Positions 1-9,727 of a stretch of 64,000 bases of DNA are shown piece after piece; position 1 is the stretch's first letter; the number at the start of each line of letters is the position of its first letter. Source of the DNA: Micropterix aruncella. Lineage: Eukaryota > Arthropoda > Insecta > Lepidoptera > Micropterigidae. A program made the position numbers and the translations under genes. The notes below the pieces were generated by a model. That model was not told the origin of the DNA. It did no database searches and saw only the letters and a list, made by a program, of their open reading frames with translations. The stretch covers positions 171,360 to 235,359 of the forward strand of contig CALYMY010000061.1 in assembly GCA_944548615.1 (NCBI GenBank). The letters are read 5' to 3'.

Positions 1-92
1 CTTCGTTATGCCCAAACACCGTAACGCGTTTTATTTACTCTATCACGGTCTTTTTCGAAAAATGACATTTATTCATAACAATTTCTATGTTC
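1..92 (+). repeat. Tail of preceding unit (end of 166-bp array)
   Basis: Equivalent to positions 4031-4122. It holds the 3' part of the last full 166-bp monomer (with the private end gcgttttattta) and the truncated final monomer, which stops at ctatgttc against the 119-bp array. Confidence 0.95.
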
Positions 93-1535
93 AGGAGTTC
101 CCTCGTCGGGAGCCAACCCTGGGTGCAGCAGCCATGTCATGGTGGAACTTAGTAATTGCCATCATAATGGAATGCCTATACCAAATTTCACGTCTCTACG
201 GTTGACCGTTGAGGAGTTCCCTCGTCGGGAGCCAACCCTGGGTGCAGCAGCCATGTCATGGTGGAACTTAGTAATTGCCATCATAATGGAATGCCTATAC
301 CAAATTTCACGTCTCTACGGTTGACCGTTGAGGAGTTCCCTCGTCGGGAGCCAACCCTGGGTGCAGCAGCGATGTCATGGTGGAACTTAGAAATTGCCGT
401 CATAATGGAATGCCTATACCAAATTTCACGTCTCTACGGTTGACCGTTGAGGAGTTCCCTCGTCGGGAGCCAACCCTGGGTGCAGCAGCCATGTCATGGT
501 GGAACTTAGTAATTGCCATCATAATGGAATGCCTATACCAAATTTCACGTCTCTACGGTTGACCGTTGAGGAGTTCCCTCGTCGGGAGCCAACCCTGGGT
601 GCAGCAGCCATGTCATGGTGGAACTTAGTAATTGCCATCATAATGGAATGCCTATACCAAATTTCACGTCTCTACGGTTGACCGTTGAGGAGTTCCCTCG
701 TCGGGAGCCAACCCTGGGTGCAGCAGCCATGTCATGGTGGAACTTAGTAATTGCCATCATAATGGAATGCCTATACCAAATTTCACGTCTCTACGGTTGA
801 CCGTTGAGGAGTTCCCTCGTCGGGAGCCAACCCTGGGTGCAGCAGCCATGTCATGGTGGAACTTAGTAATTGCCATCATAATGGAATGCCTATACCAAAT
901 TTCACGTCTCTACGGTTGACCGTTGAGGAGTTCCCTCGTCGGGAGCCAACCCTGGGTGCAGCAGCGATGTCATGGTGGAACTTAGAAATTGCCGTCATAA
1001 TGGAATGCCTATACCAAATTTCACGTCTCTACGGTTGACCGTTGAGGAGTTCCCTCGTCGGGAGCCAACCCTGGGTGCAGCAGCCATGTCATGGTGGAAC
1101 TTAGTAATTGCCATCATAATGGAATGCCTATACCAAATTTCACGTCTCTACGGTTGACCGTTGAGGAGTTCCCTCGTCGGGAGCCAACCCTGGGTGCAGC
1201 AGCCATGTCATGGTGGAACTTAGTAATTGCCATCATAATGGAATGCCTATACCAAATTTCACGTCTCTACGGTTGACCGTTGAGGAGTTCCCTCGTCGGG
1301 AGCCAACCCTGGGTGCAGCAGCCATGTCATGGTGGAACTTAGTAATTGCCATCATAATGGAATGCCTATACCAAATTTCACGTCTCTACGGTTGACCGTT
1401 GAGAAGTTCCCTCGTCGGGAGCCAACCCTGGGTGCAGCAGCCATGTCATGGTGGAACTTAGTAATTGCCATCATAATGGAATGCCTATACCAAATTTCAC
1501 GTCTCTACGGTTGACCGTTGAGGAGTTCCCTCGTC
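93..1535 (+). repeat. 119-bp monomer array, unit 1: 12 copies + 15-bp remnant
   Basis: Monomers start at 93, 212, 331 and so on every 119 bp to 1402, and a remnant (1521-1535) abuts the single-copy segment. Type A is the standard monomer. Type B (copies 3 and 8, starting 331 and 926) shares three linked changes: C to G before ATG, GTAATT to GAAATT and CCATC to CCGTC. Type C (copy 12, 1402) has AGAAG for AGGAG. B copies five monomers apart imply a 595-bp pentamer duplication. Each A monomer has three short dyads: TCCC/GGGA (monomer positions 7-19), CCATGTCATGG (40-50) and ACGGT-TG-ACCGT (106-117). About 50% GC. Frames do not stay open across monomers because 119 is not divisible by 3. Confidence 0.97.
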
Positions 1536-1667
1536 CTTGTCACGTACCTCTTTCCGTAGGTTGTTTACTCCTTTTAATTCGTTTAACGCCTCGCGGGCAA
1601 TATCTCTGGCTCTTTCCGGTATTTCTTCGAAATTCCGAAACGGCACTTCTATTTCTGTGGTCTCCAT
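1497..1667 (-). pseudogene. Captured first coding exon (gene fragment), unit 1
   Basis: A minus-strand frame of 56 codons. It starts METTEIEVPF, has a charged, probably helical middle (EEIPERARDIAREALNEL) and reaches NNLRKE at codon 40. There GAG/GTACGT forms a near-ideal 5' splice site (GT at 1546-1547). Upstream, a run of CTTTTTCATTTTCATTTTCAG ends in an AG acceptor at 1695-1697. The inferred exon is therefore 1548-1694, 147 bp (49 codons). An in-frame TGA lies 8 codons before the ATG at 1667, so this ATG is the natural start; its context (ACAATATGG, A at -3, G at +4) is good. Without splicing, the frame runs on 16 codons, the last 12 or so in the 119-bp satellite, and stops at 1497-1499. 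The protein family is not recognised. There is a loose resemblance in length, charge and a phase-0 end after K-E to the first coding exon of LC8-like dynein light chains, which I treat as a guess. No downstream exon is present, so it is a gene fragment unless spliced elsewhere. Confidence 0.45.
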
Positions 1668-1694
1668 ATTGTCTCTTCTCGTTGATCAAAGGCA

Positions 1695-1745
1695 CTGAAA
1701 ATGAAAATGAAAAAGCACAGATTAAATAGTATTGAAAAGTAATTA
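1695..1745 (-). promoter_or_regulatory. Intron 3' end: branch region, polypyrimidine tract, AG acceptor (unit 1)
   Basis: On the minus strand, A/T-rich sequence with ATACTATTTAAT (branch-like) leads into a pyrimidine-rich tract and TTTTCAG directly before the exon. A weak candidate partner donor, GAG/GTGTCA, lies at about 1820, giving a 126-bp intron of a size common in insects. Inferred from sequence only. Confidence 0.4.
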
Positions 1746-1914
1746 AAGAAGAAGAAGAAGACGAGATAAAAAGCAGAAGCAATGAAATGAAAAGCGTTCT
1801 AAAACCCTATCTTTTGACACCTCGCTTGTGTGTATATGATAAAATAAAGAATATAATATTTAATTTATTAAACGAAGCCGCGGGAAAAATACTAAAACTC
1901 CCTTGGCTCGGATC

Positions 1915-1957
1915 GCTACTATTGAAAACAAACATCGTAAAATCGATAAATAAACTT
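1915..1957. promoter_or_regulatory. X-box + ATCGAT module 1 (unit 1)
   Basis: GCTACT-att-GAAAAC (1915-1929) fits the RFX/X-box half-site rule RYYNYY-N1-3-RRNRAC with a 3-bp spacer. It is followed by AATCGATAA, one base from the DREF element TATCGATA and containing the CGATA used by BEAF-32. Motif match only; no binding evidence. Confidence 0.35.
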
Positions 1958-1980
1958 TCGCAAGTATGACGAGGGCTGAA

Positions 1981-2025
1981 GTTACCATAGAAACAGAAAT
2001 CGTTAAATCGATAAATATTCTATTG
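1981..2025. promoter_or_regulatory. X-box + ATCGAT module 2 (unit 1)
   Basis: GTTACCATAGAAAC (1981-1994) is a full 14-bp match to the canonical X-box form RYYNYYATRRNRAC. TTAAATCGATAAAT follows after about 9 bp. Confidence 0.42.
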
Positions 2026-2049
2026 CGAGTCGGGCCACCGCCTGAGCTC

Positions 2050-2084
2050 GTTACTATGGAAACAAAACCGTTAAATCGATAAAT
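2050..2084. promoter_or_regulatory. X-box + ATCGAT module 3 (unit 1)
   Basis: GTTACTATGGAAAC (2050-2063), again a full X-box match, then TTAAATCGATAAAT (2071-2084). The three modules start 66 and 69 bp apart and are diverged copies of one another, older than the satellite amplification. Their spacing upstream of the minus-strand exon suits a promoter. Confidence 0.42.
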
Positions 2085-2251
2085 CAATATACCTATACAG
2101 ATATTAAATCGTCTATAATTCCGTTAATATTACTCAGATTTGAAAATTAAAAGAAGCGTTAGATGCGCAAAGCAAAACTCTATTAGATAATAATAAACAG
2201 GGAGGACTATTGATGCCTTTTAGCGCAATAGCCCTCAAACGTCGGAAGCCA

Positions 2252-4122
2252 ATTTATTTCGAAAAATGTGATTTTTTCATAACAATTTCTATGTTCAAAA
2301 TGAAAGTTTATATAAAAAAATTCAAAATGTCAAAATTTCGAAAATGCCATTTCGTAGAGATTTCAAAGGCCTTCGTTCTGTCCGAACACCGTAACGCGTT
2401 AGGTTTACTCTATCTCGATTTATTTCGAAAAATGTGATTTTTTCATAATAATTTCCAAGTTCAAAATGAAAGTTTATATAAAAATTTTCAAAATATCAAA
2501 ATTTCAAAAATGCCATTTTGTAGAGCTTAAGCGGGGTGTCGATCTCGCCAAAGACCGCAACGCGGTAGGTTTACTCTATCTCGATTTATTTCGAAAAATG
2601 TGATTTTTTCATAACAATTTCTATGTTCAAAATGAAAGTTTATATAAAATTTTTCAAAATGTCAAAATTTCGAAAATGCCATTTTGTAGAGATTACCAAG
2701 GTCGTCGTTCTGTCCGAACGCCGTAACGCTATAGGTTTACTCTATCACGATCTTTTTCGAAAAATGTGATTTTTTCATAACAATTTCTATGTTTAAAATG
2801 AAATTTTATATAAAATTTTTCAAAATGTCAAAATTTCGAAAATGCCATTTTGTAGAGATTACCAAGGCCGTCGTTCTGTCCGAACGCCGTAACGCTATAG
2901 GTTTACTCTATCACGATCTTTTTCGAAAAATGTGATTTTTTCATAATAATTTCTATGTTTAAAATGAAATTTTATATAAAATTTTTCAAAATGTCAAAAT
3001 TTCAAAAATGCCATTTTGTAGAGCTTAAGCGGGGTGTCGATCTAGCCAAAGACCGCAACGCGGTAGGTTTACTCTATCACGGTCTTTTTCGAAAAATGTC
3101 ATTTATTCATAACAATTTCTATGTTCAAAATGAAAGTTTATATAAAAAATTTCAAAATGTCAAAATTTCGAAAATGCCATTTCGTAGAGATTACCAAGGC
3201 CGTTGTTCTGTCCGAACGCCGTAACGCTATAGGTTTACTCTATCACGATCTTTTTCGAAAAATGTGATTTTTTCATTATAATTTCTATGTTTAAAATGAA
3301 ATTTTATATAAAATTTTTCAAAATGTCAAAATTTCAAAAATGCCATTTTGTAGAGCTTAAGCGGGGTGTCGATCTCGCCAAAGACCGCAACGCGGTAGGT
3401 TTACTCTATCTCGATTTATTTCGAAAAATGTGATTTTTTCATAACAATTTCTATGTTCAAAATGAAAGTTTATATAAAAAATTTCAAAATGTCAAAATTT
3501 CGAAAATGCCATTTTGTAGAGATTACCAAGGCCGTCGTTCTGTCCGAACGCCGTAACCCTATAGGTTTACTCTATCACGATCTTTTTCGAAAAATGTGAT
3601 TTTTTCATAACAATTTCTATGTTTAAAATGAAATTTTATATAAAATTTTTCAAAATGTCAAAATTTCGAAAATGCCATTTTGTAGAGATTACCAAGGCCG
3701 TCGTTCTGTCCGAACGCCGTAACCCTATAGGTTTACTCTATCACGATTTTTTTCGAAAAATATGATTTTTTCATAATAATTTCTATGTTTAAAATGAAAT
3801 TTTATATAAAATTTTTCAAAAAGTCAAAATTTCAAAAATGCCATTTTGTAGAGCTTAAGCGGGGTGTCGATCTCGCCAAAGACCGCAACGCGGTAGGTTT
3901 ACTCTATCTCGTTCTTTTGTGAAAAATGTGATTTTTTCATAACAATTTCTATGTTCAAAATGAAAGTTTATATAAAAAATTTCAAAATGTCAAAATTTCG
4001 AAAATGCCATTTCGTAGAGATTTCAAAGGCCTTCGTTATGCCCAAACACCGTAACGCGTTTTATTTACTCTATCACGGTCTTTTTCGAAAAATGACATTT
4101 ATTCATAACAATTTCTATGTTC
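2252..4122 (+). repeat. 166-bp monomer array, unit 1: 11.3 copies
   Basis: GAAAAATG recurs at 2261, 2427, 2593, 2759, 2925, 3091, 3257, 3423, 3589, 3755, 3921 and 4087, exactly 166 bp apart. Two main subfamilies differ in the G/C-rich third: X (GCTTAAGCGGGGTGTCG, with the hairpin ACCGC-AAC-GCGGT) and Y (GATTACCAAGGCCGTCG). A third form Z occurs at the ends. The order is Z X Y Y X Y X Y Y X Z'. Copies 5 apart are the best matches, giving an 830-bp pentameric super-period. About 30% GC. The length is close to a nucleosome plus linker, as in many centromeric satellites. Frames shift by one base per copy, so the open stretches are not genes. Confidence 0.97.
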
Positions 4123-5565
4123 AGGAGTTCCCTCGTCGGGAGCCAACCCTGGGTGCAGCAGCCATGTCATGGTGGAACTTAGTAATTGCCATCATAATGG
4201 AATGCCTATACCAAATTTCACGTCTCTACGGTTGACCGTTGAGGAGTTCCCTCGTCGGGAGCCAACCCTGGGTGCAGCAGCCATGTCATGGTGGAACTTA
4301 GTAATTGCCATCATAATGGAATGCCTATACCAAATTTCACGTCTCTACGGTTGACCGTTGAGGAGTTCCCTCGTCGGGAGCCAACCCTGGGTGCAGCAGC
4401 GATGTCATGGTGGAACTTAGAAATTGCCGTCATAATGGAATGCCTATACCAAATTTCACGTCTCTACGGTTGACCGTTGAGGAGTTCCCTCGTCGGGAGC
4501 CAACCCTGGGTGCAGCAGCCATGTCATGGTGGAACTTAGTAATTGCCATCATAATGGAATGCCTATACCAAATTTCACGTCTCTACGGTTGACCGTTGAG
4601 GAGTTCCCTCGTCGGGAGCCAACCCTGGGTGCAGCAGCCATGTCATGGTGGAACTTAGTAATTGCCATCATAATGGAATGCCTATACCAAATTTCACGTC
4701 TCTACGGTTGACCGTTGAGGAGTTCCCTCGTCGGGAGCCAACCCTGGGTGCAGCAGCCATGTCATGGTGGAACTTAGTAATTGCCATCATAATGGAATGC
4801 CTATACCAAATTTCACGTCTCTACGGTTGACCGTTGAGGAGTTCCCTCGTCGGGAGCCAACCCTGGGTGCAGCAGCCATGTCATGGTGGAACTTAGTAAT
4901 TGCCATCATAATGGAATGCCTATACCAAATTTCACGTCTCTACGGTTGACCGTTGAGGAGTTCCCTCGTCGGGAGCCAACCCTGGGTGCAGCAGCGATGT
5001 CATGGTGGAACTTAGAAATTGCCGTCATAATGGAATGCCTATACCAAATTTCACGTCTCTACGGTTGACCGTTGAGGAGTTCCCTCGTCGGGAGCCAACC
5101 CTGGGTGCAGCAGCCATGTCATGGTGGAACTTAGTAATTGCCATCATAATGGAATGCCTATACCAAATTTCACGTCTCTACGGTTGACCGTTGAGGAGTT
5201 CCCTCGTCGGGAGCCAACCCTGGGTGCAGCAGCCATGTCATGGTGGAACTTAGTAATTGCCATCATAATGGAATGCCTATACCAAATTTCACGTCTCTAC
5301 GGTTGACCGTTGAGGAGTTCCCTCGTCGGGAGCCAACCCTGGGTGCAGCAGCCATGTCATGGTGGAACTTAGTAATTGCCATCATAATGGAATGCCTATA
5401 CCAAATTTCACGTCTCTACGGTTGACCGTTGAGAAGTTCCCTCGTCGGGAGCCAACCCTGGGTGCAGCAGCCATGTCATGGTGGAACTTAGTAATTGCCA
5501 TCATAATGGAATGCCTATACCAAATTTCACGTCTCTACGGTTGACCGTTGAGGAGTTCCCTCGTC
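4123..5565 (+). repeat. 119-bp array, unit 2: 12 copies
   Basis: Order A A B A A A A B A A A C; B copies start at 4361 and 4956, C at 5432. Confidence 0.96.
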
Positions 5566-5697
5566 CTTGTCACGTACCTCTTTCCGTAGGTTGTTTACTC
5601 CTTTTAATTCGTTTAACGCCTCGCGGGCAATATCTCTGGCTCTTTCCGGTATTTCTTCGAAATTCCGAAACGGCACTTCTATTTCTGTGGTCTCCAT
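5527..5697 (-). pseudogene. Captured exon copy, unit 2
   Basis: Same intact frame, acceptor and GTACGT donor as unit 1; no difference seen. Confidence 0.43.
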
Positions 5698-6281
5698 ATT
5701 GTCTCTTCTCGTTGATCAAAGGCACTGAAAATGAAAATGAAAAAGCACAGATTAAATAGTATTGAAAAGTAATTAAAGAAGAAGAAGAAGACGAGATAAA
5801 AAGCAGAAGCAATGAAATGAAAAGCGTTCTAAAACCCTATCTTTTGACACCTCGCTTGTGTGTATATGATAAAATAAAGAATATAATATTTAATTTATTA
5901 AACGAAGCCGCGGGAAAAATACTAAAACTCCCTTGGCTCGGATCGCTACTATTGAAAACAAACATCGTAAAATCGATAAATAAACTTTCGCAAGTATGAC
6001 GAGGGCTGAAGTTACCATAGAAACAGAAATCGTTAAATCGATAAATATTCTATTGCGAGTCGGGCCACCGCCTGAGCTCGTTACTATGGAAACAAAACCG
6101 TTAAATCGATAAATCAATATACCTATACAGATATTAAATCGTCTATAATTCCGTTAATATTACTCAGATTTGAAAATTAAAAGAAGCGTTAGATGCGCAA
6201 AGCAAAACTCTATTAGATAATAATAAACAGGGAGGACTATTGATGCCTTTTAGCGCAATAGCCCTCAAACGTCGGAAGCCA
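5566..6281 (-). other. Single-copy segment, unit 2
   Basis: Consensus. X-box/ATCGAT modules 5945-6114; exon 5578-5724. Confidence 0.75.
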
Positions 6282-8152
6282 ATTTATTTCGAAAAATGTG
6301 ATTTTTTCATAACAATTTCTATGTTCAAAATGAAAGTTTATATAAAAAAATTCAAAATGTCAAAATTTCGAAAATGCCATTTCGTAGAGATTTCAAAGGC
6401 CTTCGTTCTGTCCGAACACCGTAACGCGTTAGGTTTACTCTATCTCGATTTATTTCGAAAAATGTGATTTTTTCATAATAATTTCCAAGTTCAAAATGAA
6501 AGTTTATATAAAAATTTTCAAAATATCAAAATTTCAAAAATGCCATTTTGTAGAGCTTAAGCGGGGTGTCGATCTCGCCAAAGACCGCAACGCGGTAGGT
6601 TTACTCTATCTCGATTTATTTCGAAAAATGTGATTTTTTCATAACAATTTCTATGTTCAAAATGAAAGTTTATATAAAATTTTTCAAAATGTCAAAATTT
6701 CGAAAATGCCATTTTGTAGAGATTACCAAGGTCGTCGTTCTGTCCGAACGCCGTAACGCTATAGGTTTACTCTATCACGATCTTTTTCGAAAAATGTGAT
6801 TTTTTCATAACAATTTCTATGTTTAAAATGAAATTTTATATAAAATTTTTCAAAATGTCAAAATTTCGAAAATGCCATTTTGTAGAGATTACCAAGGCCG
6901 TCGTTCTGTCCGAACGCCGTAACGCTATAGGTTTACTCTATCACGATCTTTTTCGAAAAATGTGATTTTTTCATAATAATTTCTATGTTTAAAATGAAAT
7001 TTTATATAAAATTTTTCAAAATGTCAAAATTTCAAAAATGCCATTTTGTAGAGCTTAAGCGGGGTGTCGATCTAGCCAAAGACCGCAACGCGGTAGGTTT
7101 ACTCTATCACGGTCTTTTTCGAAAAATGTCATTTATTCATAACAATTTCTATGTTCAAAATGAAAGTTTATATAAAAAATTTCAAAATGTCAAAATTTCG
7201 AAAATGCCATTTCGTAGAGATTACCAAGGCCGTGGTTCTGTCCGAACGCCGTAACGCTATAGGTTTACTCTATCACGATCTTTTTCGAAAAATGTGATTT
7301 TTTCATTATAATTTCTATGTTTAAAATGAAATTTTATATAAAATTTTTCAAAATGTCAAAATTTCAAAAATGCCATTTTGTAGAGCTTAAGCGGGGTGTC
7401 GATCTCGCCAAAGACCGCAACGCGGTAGGTTTACTCTATCTCGATTTATTTCGAAAAATGTGATTTTTTCATAACAATTTCTATGTTCAAAATGAAAGTT
7501 TATATAAAAAATTTCAAAATGTCAAAATTTCGAAAATGCCATTTTGTAGAGATTACCAAGGCCGTCGTTCTGTCCGAACGCCGTAACCCTATAGGTTTAC
7601 TCTATCACGATCTTTTTCGAAAAATGTGATTTTTTCATAACAATTTCTATGTTTAAAATGAAATTTTATATAAAATTTTTCAAAATGTCAAAATTTCGAA
7701 AATGCCATTTTGTAGAGATTACCAAGGCCGTCGTTCTGTCCGAACGCCGTAACCCTATAGGTTTACTCTATCACGATCTTTTTCGAAAAATATGATTTTT
7801 TCATAATAATTTCTATGTTTAAAATGAAATTTTATATAAAATTTTTCAAAAAGTCAAAATTTCAAAAATGCCATTTTGTAGAGCTTAAGCGGGGTGTCGA
7901 TCTCGCCAAAGACCGCAACGCGGTAGGTTTACTCTATCTCGTTCTTTTGTGAAAAATGTGATTTTTTCATAACAATTTCTATGTTCAAAATGAAAGTTTA
8001 TATAAAAAATTTCAAAATGTCAAAATTTCGAAAATGCCATTTCGTAGAGATTTCAAAGGCCTTCGTTATGCCCAAACACCGTAACGCGTTTTATTTACTC
8101 TATCACGGTCTTTTTCGAAAAATGACATTTATTCATAACAATTTCTATGTTC
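6282..8152 (+). repeat. 166-bp array, unit 2
   Basis: Consensus order Z X Y Y X Y X Y Y X Z'; no private change seen. Confidence 0.96.
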
Positions 8153-9595
8153 AGGAGTTCCCTCGTCGGGAGCCAACCCTGGGTGCAGCAGCCATGTCAT
8201 GGTGGAACTTAGTAATTGCCATCATAATGGAATGCCTATACCAAATTTCACGTCTCTACGGTTGACCGTTGAGGAGTTCCCTCGTCGGGAGCCAACCCTG
8301 GGTGCAGCAGCCATGTCATGGTGGAACTTAGTAATTGCCATCATAATGGAATGCCTATACCAAATTTCACGTCTCTACGGTTGACCGTTGAGGAGTTCCC
8401 TCGTCGGGAGCCAACCCTGGGTGCAGCAGCGATGTCATGGTGGAACTTAGAAATTGCCGTCATAATGGAATGCCTATACCAAATTTCACGTCTCTACGGT
8501 TGACCGTTGAGGAGTTCCCTCGTCGGGAGCCAACCCTGGGTGCAGCAGCCATGTCATGGTGGAACTTAGTAATTGCCATCATAATGGAATGCCTATACCA
8601 AATTTCACGTCTCTACGGTTGACCGTTGAGGAGTTCCCTCGTCGGGAGCCAACCCTGGGTGCAGCAGCCATGTCATGGTGGAACTTAGTAATTGCCATCA
8701 TAATGGAATGCCTATACCAAATTTCACGTCTCTACGGTTGACCGTTGAGGAGTTCCCTCGTCGGGAGCCAACCCTGGGTGCAGCAGCCATGTCATGGTGG
8801 AACTTAGTAATTGCCATCATAATGGAATGCCTATACCAAATTTCACGTCTCTACGGTTGACCGTTGAGGAGTTCCCTCGTCGGGAGCCAACCCTGGGTGC
8901 AGCAGCCATGTCATGGTGGAACTTAGTAATTGCCATCATAATGGAATGCCTATACCAAATTTCACGTCTCTACGGTTGACCGTTGAGGAGTTCCCTCGTC
9001 GGGAGCCAACCCTGGGTGCAGCAGCGATGTCATGGTGGAACTTAGAAATTGCCGTCATAATGGAATGCCTATACCAAATTTCACGTCTCTACGGTTGACC
9101 GTTGAGGAGTTCCCTCGTCGGGAGCCAACCCTGGGTGCAGCAGCCATGTCATGGTGGAACTTAGTAATTGCCATCATAATGGAATGCCTATACCAAATTT
9201 CACGTCTCTACGGTTGACCGTTGAGGAGTTCCCTCGTCGGGAGCCAACCCTGGGTGCAGCAGCCATGTCATGGTGGAACTTAGTAATTGCCATCATAATG
9301 GAATGCCTATACCAAATTTCACGTCTCTACGGTTGACCGTTGAGGAGTTCCCTCGTCGGGAGCCAACCCTGGGTGCAGCAGCCATGTCATGGTGGAACTT
9401 AGTAATTGCCATCATAATGGAATGCCTATACCAAATTTCACGTCTCTACGGTTGACCGTTGAGAAGTTCCCTCGTCGGGAGCCAACCCTGGGTGCAGCAG
9501 CCATGTCATGGTGGAACTTAGTAATTGCCATCATAATGGAATGCCTATACCAAATTTCACGTCTCTACGGTTGACCGTTGAGGAGTTCCCTCGTC
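8153..9595 (+). repeat. 119-bp array, unit 3: 12 copies
   Basis: Consensus monomer order; B copies start at 8391 and 8986, C at 9462. Confidence 0.96.
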
Positions 9596-9727
9596 CTTGT
9601 CACGTACCTCTTTCCGTAGGTTGTTTACTCCTTTTAATTCGTTTAACGCCTCGCGGGCAATATCTCTGGCTCTTTCCGGTATTTCTTCGAAATTCCGAAA
9701 CGGCACTTCTATTTCTGTGGTCTCCAT
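9557..9727 (-). pseudogene. Captured exon copy, unit 3
   Basis: Intact; ATG complement at 9725-9727, donor GT at 9606-9607. Confidence 0.43.

Larger units (their letters stand above)
1536..2251 (-). other. Single-copy-per-unit segment, unit 1: promoter/5'-gene-like DNA
   Basis: 716 bp with no tandem monomer. Read on the minus strand (from 2251 down): an A/T-rich stretch, three X-box + ATCGAT modules (2084-1915), a CCGCGG-containing stretch (about 1880), a (CTT)n-rich tract (about 1745-1761), a branch/polypyrimidine tract and AG acceptor at 1695-1697, a 147-bp exon (1694-1548) and 12 bp of intron start. On the plus strand a GGGAGG precedes an ATG (2199-2215). The frame there only runs into the 166-bp repeat and I do not call it a gene. 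The right edge (about 2252) merges into the 166-bp array at aatttatttcg. Confidence 0.75.
93..4122 (+). repeat. Higher-order unit 1 (4,030 bp)
   Basis: The first complete unit. Two substitutions separate it from later units: T at 3204 where others have G, and T at 3748 where others have C. It is the reference for the positions described in this annotation. Confidence 0.96.
4123..8152 (+). repeat. Higher-order unit 2 (4,030 bp)
   Basis: Matches the consensus throughout; I see no private variant. Confidence 0.96.

Noticed and set aside
97..112. CENP-B box in the 119-bp monomer (TTCCCTCGTCGGGA)
   Set aside because: It lacks the TTCG core and the spacing to CGGG is too short.
139..1514. Repeated 61-codon open frames across the 119-bp monomers
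   Set aside because: Each frame overlaps the next in another phase and ends at the same TGA. They follow mechanically from a 119-bp period (remainder 2 on division by 3), with no ribosome-site or codon-use support.
93..1535. CRISPR array
   Set aside because: The repeats are 119 bp and contiguous, with no variable spacers and no cas genes.
1540..1782. 80-codon minus-strand frame (starting MLLLFISSSSSS) over the single-copy segment
   Set aside because: It is in a different phase from the exon frame, and its serine run is only the (TCT)n tract. The splice-delimited frame at 1497-1667 explains the region better.
1787..1969. 60-codon plus-strand frame in the single-copy segment
   Set aside because: A/T-rich, overlaps the proposed intron and promoter, and no feature beyond being open supports it.
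2199..2437. GGGAGG upstream of ATG at 2213 as a bacterial ribosome site and gene
   Set aside because: The frame runs straight into the 166-bp repeat and ends there. Nothing else in the window is bacterial in character.
3330..3400. tRNA-like A box (GAGCTTAAGCGG) and weak B box in X-type 166-bp monomers, as a SINE or Pol III promoter
   Set aside because: The B-box match is poor and only about 10 bp away. There is no cloverleaf, poly-A tail or target-site duplication.
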